Source: a virus. Taken from it: 23,286 nucleotides of DNA. Positions 20,931 through 23,286 of the stretch are shown here, in pieces. The translations under genes were made by a program, and so were the position numbers. The stretch covers positions 1 to 23,286 of the IMG/VR virus record IMGVR_UViG_3300021959_000410; one strand, written 5' to 3'. The notes below the pieces were generated by a model. It ran no database searches. It had not been told where the DNA came from and saw only the letters and a program-made list of their open reading frames with translations. Positions within the stretch are counted from its first letter, which is position 1; each line of letters begins with the position of its first letter.

Positions 20931-21911
20931 TTATCCTACAGAATAAATTTTTGAATAATTAACTCTCAGATATCCATCATCGCCTTTAACAACAAATTCT
21001 GGATTAGTTTTTTGAACTTCTTGAGCCAAAACTCCAATGGCAGGAAACTTATCTGCCCCGATAGCCTTGCCCAACTTGTTCCATGCCCACTTGTACAAAT
21101 TCATACCGTTAGGAAGTTTTCCTATTTGCTTAATGTCTTTTTTAAGCCTTACATCTGAAAACATTCCAGCTTGAGCGCCTATGCCTGCTATTGTAGATAG
21201 CATGTTAAATAGCCCTGGGCTTCCGGTTTGAGTCTGAGTTGTAGGCATTGGAGTTGCTTGCAAAGCGTTTGACAAGTAATTTAGGCTAGTTTCTGGCGCT
21301 GCTACATAACCACCATATTGAGCCTTAGCCGCATCAATTAGTGCCTGCTGTACGCCTTGCTGTAGCGCTCCCTGTTGCATGAGATTCTGCTGTACGGTCT
21401 GACCCATACCAAAACCAAGGTTAGATATATTGGCAAGCTGATTAGCCGCAGCTAGACGCTGTTGAGCGCCTTGCAAGCCTGATCCAACGTTGTACTGTTG
21501 GGCCGCCATTCTATTAGCTATATCAGACAAAGCGGCTTGTTGAGCTTGAGTATATCCAGCCTGCCTTAATCCGGCAGATGATTGCGCTAATTGTTGAGCA
21601 ACATTTCTGCCTAATTCAGCCTCTGCAATACCATGTCGAGAACCGCCAAAAGCTCTAGCGGCTTGAGCTTGCGCACCAAGGTTATTAAGCCCCATCTGAG
21701 CGCCACGCAATATATCGGCCTCATTAGCCTGTATGACTTGCTCAGTGTAAGGATTCATGTATGGCGATAAGTCTGTAGTGGCCAATTGCCCAGCCCGTAC
21801 TTGCCCAGGCCTGTATCCCATGCCAGCTATAGATCCTAATCCAGCGCCATATACTCCTTGAGCCGCAGCTTCATTTACGTTTGGTATTCCGCCTTGTGGT
21901 GCGCCTGCCAT
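20931..21911 (-). CDS. Virion protein with C-terminal S74-type intramolecular chaperone domain
   Basis: The 326-aa protein has two parts. Residues 1-245 are Ala/Gln/Gly-rich and helical with an early Asn-Pro-Tyr-Thr-Glu-Gln, like internal or stopper virion proteins. Residues about 250-326 match the S74 domain: the Ser252-Asp253 cleavage dyad in Phe-Ser-Asp-Val-Arg-Leu-Lys, Gly-Val-Leu-Ala-Gln-Glu-Val at 293-299, and Val-Asn-Tyr-Ser-Lys-Ile at 317-322. In tail spikes this domain drives trimer folding and then cuts itself off between Ser and Asp. Here it ends right after the Tyr-Ser-Lys-Ile strand, a short form. The start follows AAGGAAT. Confidence 0.8.
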   Translation of the reverse strand: MAGAPQGGIPNVNEAAAQGVYGAGLGSIAGMGYRPGQVRAGQLATTDLSPYMNPYTEQVIQANEADILRGAQMGLNNLGAQAQAARAFGGSRHGIAEAELGRNVAQQLAQSSAGLRQAGYTQAQQAALSDIANRMAAQQYNVGSGLQGAQQRLAAANQLANISNLGFGMGQTVQQNLMQQGALQQGVQQALIDAAKAQYGGYVAAPETSLNYLSNALQATPMPTTQTQTGSPGLFNMLSTIAGIGAQAGMFSDVRLKKDIKQIGKLPNGMNLYKWAWNKLGKAIGADKFPAIGVLAQEVQKTNPEFVVKGDDGYLRVNYSKIYSVG

Positions 21912-21933
21912 GTTATATTCCTTTACTTATAAT

Positions 21934-22428
21934 TTATGTGTATCCTATTTGACCAGTGCCATGAAACCTTGTTACTTGCGAAGTGCCTCCGCCACCACCA
22001 CCAGTATTAGGTGGTGGAACATATAAGTTTTCATAATTTCCACTGTAAGGATCAACAAACAACTTGTTGTATGCAGAAACTTGTCCTGGCCTTCTGGCAG
22101 CTAATTCTGCAACTGCTTGGTCAAATAAATTGCCAGAAGAGTATCCTTGAAGGCCTCCAGCATAAGTTGTTGGAGTTGGAGCCATGTCTTGCAATGGAGA
22201 AACTTGCCCTCTTGGAACAAGACCAAATGCTTCTGCAGCGTTTATATTTGATCCAAAAGCAGCCATTTGAGTAGGATTAAAAGCCGCAACGTCAGGCCCA
22301 TAATATGGCCTGTATCCTAGCACTTGAGCTTGTTTTGCCCTTTCAAGGTTTTCTTTTGCGTAAGGTTTAACCCACTCAGGAATGTCGTTTGTTTGAGTTC
22401 TTGATCCGCCTTTTCCGCCGCCGCCCAT
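21934..22428 (-). CDS. Small glycine-rich internal virion protein
   Basis: A 164-aa protein beginning Met-Gly-Gly-Gly-Gly-Lys-Gly-Gly, with a helical stretch (Trp-Val-Lys-Pro-Tyr-Ala-Lys-Glu-Asn-Leu) and Phe-Asn-Pro-Thr-Gln-Met-Ala-Ala-Phe. It ends with a poly-Gly segment and a short aromatic tail. A glycine-rich start followed by Pro-Glu-Trp-Val is common in podovirus internal proteins that precede a larger Ala/Gln-rich partner, as here. The start follows GGGAGA. A role in head or ejection is likely; specifics are unknown. Confidence 0.6.
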   Translation of the reverse strand: MGGGGKGGSRTQTNDIPEWVKPYAKENLERAKQAQVLGYRPYYGPDVAAFNPTQMAAFGSNINAAEAFGLVPRGQVSPLQDMAPTPTTYAGGLQGYSSGNLFDQAVAELAARRPGQVSAYNKLFVDPYSGNYENLYVPPPNTGGGGGGTSQVTRFHGTGQIGYT

Positions 22429-22812
22429 TTAAATCTCCCTTTTAAGCGTTGTAAACTGGTAATCCCAGCCTAGTTTGTCCAGTATCTTTTCCCATCCAGG
22501 CCTTCCGGCTATAGTCATAGCGGTACAGTTATTAGCCTTAGCAAACTGAGCAAATGGCTCATTTAGCTCTAAAATTTCGTTAAGCGTACCACCAGCTAAA
22601 AAAACGTGAAAGTGTTTTTGTCTAGGATATGTAACAAATTCTGTCACCGCACAACTATTCTCAAGAGGCCACAACTGATAACGGTGGCAAAGAACGCCAA
22701 GAGCAATATCGTCGAAACTGTGAGTATCGCCAGAGTAAGCCAAAGCGTTTTCAATCCAAACTTTGCACCTAACAAGCTCTTCTGTAAGAGTCCTAATATC
22801 ATTTGGCTTCAT
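22429..22812 (-). CDS. GNAT-fold-like internal virion protein
   Basis: A 127-aa protein. The pattern runs Cys-Ala-Val-Thr-Glu-Phe-Val-Thr-Tyr-Pro-Arg, then Phe-His-Val-Phe-Leu-Ala-Gly-Gly, then a long helix, then Cys-Thr-Ala-Met-Thr-Ile-Ala-Gly-Arg-Pro-Gly-Trp-Glu-Lys and Gly-Trp-Asp-Tyr. It matches the GNAT-like proteins found beside podovirus internal virion genes, including the T7 gp13 type. The usual acetyl-CoA Gln-x-x-Gly-x-Gly/Ala loop is not evident, so a structural rather than an enzymatic role is favoured. The start shares ATGA with the fibre gene stop. Confidence 0.7.
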   Translation of the reverse strand: MKPNDIRTLTEELVRCKVWIENALAYSGDTHSFDDIALGVLCHRYQLWPLENSCAVTEFVTYPRQKHFHVFLAGGTLNEILELNEPFAQFAKANNCTAMTIAGRPGWEKILDKLGWDYQFTTLKREI

Positions 22813-23286
22813 GGAACGTATAACTCACTAACCGATAAAGTAACTGACGGCGAAGCTGGGCAAAATGCCGTAGCAGCAGTCGTTACCAATGATGCCGTCA
22901 AATCACTTGTGGCAAACATTGCCTGTAAGTAATCATTAGAGTTTACCTGAAAAACACCAGTCCTTGATACTATTTTCTTTTGCCCGTTTGATTCTAAAGT
23001 GGTAACCATAGTTGAATTAGCTATGTCTGATCCGTTAACTCTTGGCCAAAAATAGAACGTTTTGGCGCTCGCAGAACTCGATACAAGCTCTGCCGTAAAA
23101 CTTAATTTATAAACTCCACTTCTTTCAAATACGATCTTACTTGTGTCAACGTCGTCAATTGATACATTGTGAGAATAAGCCTCTGTATCCCAAGTTATTG
23201 CCTTTGCCGTATTAATTGAAACAGCCGCCTGATTGTTAAAATCAGCAAAAAAGCCATATGAGTTCTCGCCGTATGGAATAGGTAAA
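22809..23286 (-). CDS. Tail fibre / receptor-binding protein, C-terminal C1q-like domain, 5' partial
   Basis: The frame stays open from the stop at 22809 to the right edge with no stop codon, giving at least 158 residues; the ATG at 23009 is internal. The visible part reads as a beta-sandwich of the TNF/C1q type: Ser-Gly-Val-Tyr-Lys-Leu-Ser-Phe-Thr-Ala, Phe-Tyr-Phe-Trp-Pro-Arg-Val-Asn-Gly-Ser, Tyr-Leu-Gln-Ala-Met-Phe and a closing Ser-Val-Thr-Leu-Ser-Val strand. Phages use such trimeric heads at fibre tips to bind the host surface. The N-terminal, tail-attaching part lies beyond the window. Confidence 0.75.
   Translation of the reverse strand, partial: LPIPYGENSYGFFADFNNQAAVSINTAKAITWDTEAYSHNVSIDDVDTSKIVFERSGVYKLSFTAELVSSSASAKTFYFWPRVNGSDIANSTMVTTLESNGQKKIVSRTGVFQVNSNDYLQAMFATSDLTASLVTTAATAFCPASPSVTLSVSELYVP

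Noticed and set aside
1-23286. tRNA genes, CRISPR arrays, insertion sequences, diversity-generating retroelement, integrase and att sites
   Set aside because: No cloverleaf, regular repeat array, transposase, reverse transcriptase or integrase motifs were found by eye; the gaps between genes are too short to hide them.

Overview
The window looks like a piece of a tailed bacteriophage genome with a short, podovirus-type tail. It is probably from an uncultured marine or aquatic phage. The evidence is a P22-type portal, an SU10/DUF5309-type major capsid protein, an acidic scaffold, glycine/alanine-rich ejection proteins, dense packing with TAATG and ATGA stop-start overlaps, and many tiny phage-type genes. 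The host cannot be named. No terminase, tail adaptor or nozzle, primase, DNA polymerase, integrase or recognisable endolysin is present, so the window is only part of the genome. Both ends cut through genes. No stretch longer than about 60 bases lacks a gene.

Left arm (1-7398, + strand): early regulation and DNA metabolism. In order it holds a Cro-like HTH gene cut by the left edge and fused to a second domain, a small membrane protein and an overlapping acidic protein. Next come a RecA-fold AAA ATPase (Sak4-like), a coiled-coil partner and a DUF669-type ssDNA-binding-like protein. Then come two tandem paralogous Cro-like HTH genes, a stable UUCG hairpin, an Fe-S PD-(D/E)XK nuclease of Cas4/RecB type and an AT-rich unknown gene. 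The arm ends with a DEAH helicase with zinc ribbon, a VRR-NUC nuclease, a membrane-anchored XRE regulator and a small unknown gene. It reads as a recombination-dependent replication and repair module interleaved with regulators.

The two arms converge at 7398-7442, where a strong intrinsic terminator for the rightward operon lies inside the last codons of the leftward gene.

Right arm (23286 down to 7415, - strand): virion and late genes. In transcription order these are the C-terminal part of a receptor-binding fibre, a GNAT-like internal protein, a small glycine-rich virion protein, a protein ending in an S74-type chaperone domain, an unknown, two large ejection proteins, portal, a 75-aa protein, scaffold and major capsid protein. 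A strong terminator follows the capsid gene. After it come small accessory genes: two exported proteins, a membrane-anchored repetitive coiled-coil protein, several very lysine-rich miniproteins, an endonuclease VII-type HNH nuclease, a holin-like protein, a lipoprotein and a small unknown. Four miniproteins of 38-49 aa (7901-8038, 8038-8154, 8925-9074, 11844-11969) were read directly from the sequence.

The points most worth following are the gene organisation around the HNH nuclease, the cluster of basic miniproteins, the ~29-residue coiled-coil repeats, the exported protein pair, the membrane-anchored XRE regulator, and the HTH gene that looks like a fusion with a preserved internal ribosome binding site. 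I see no clearly new defence or retroelement system.
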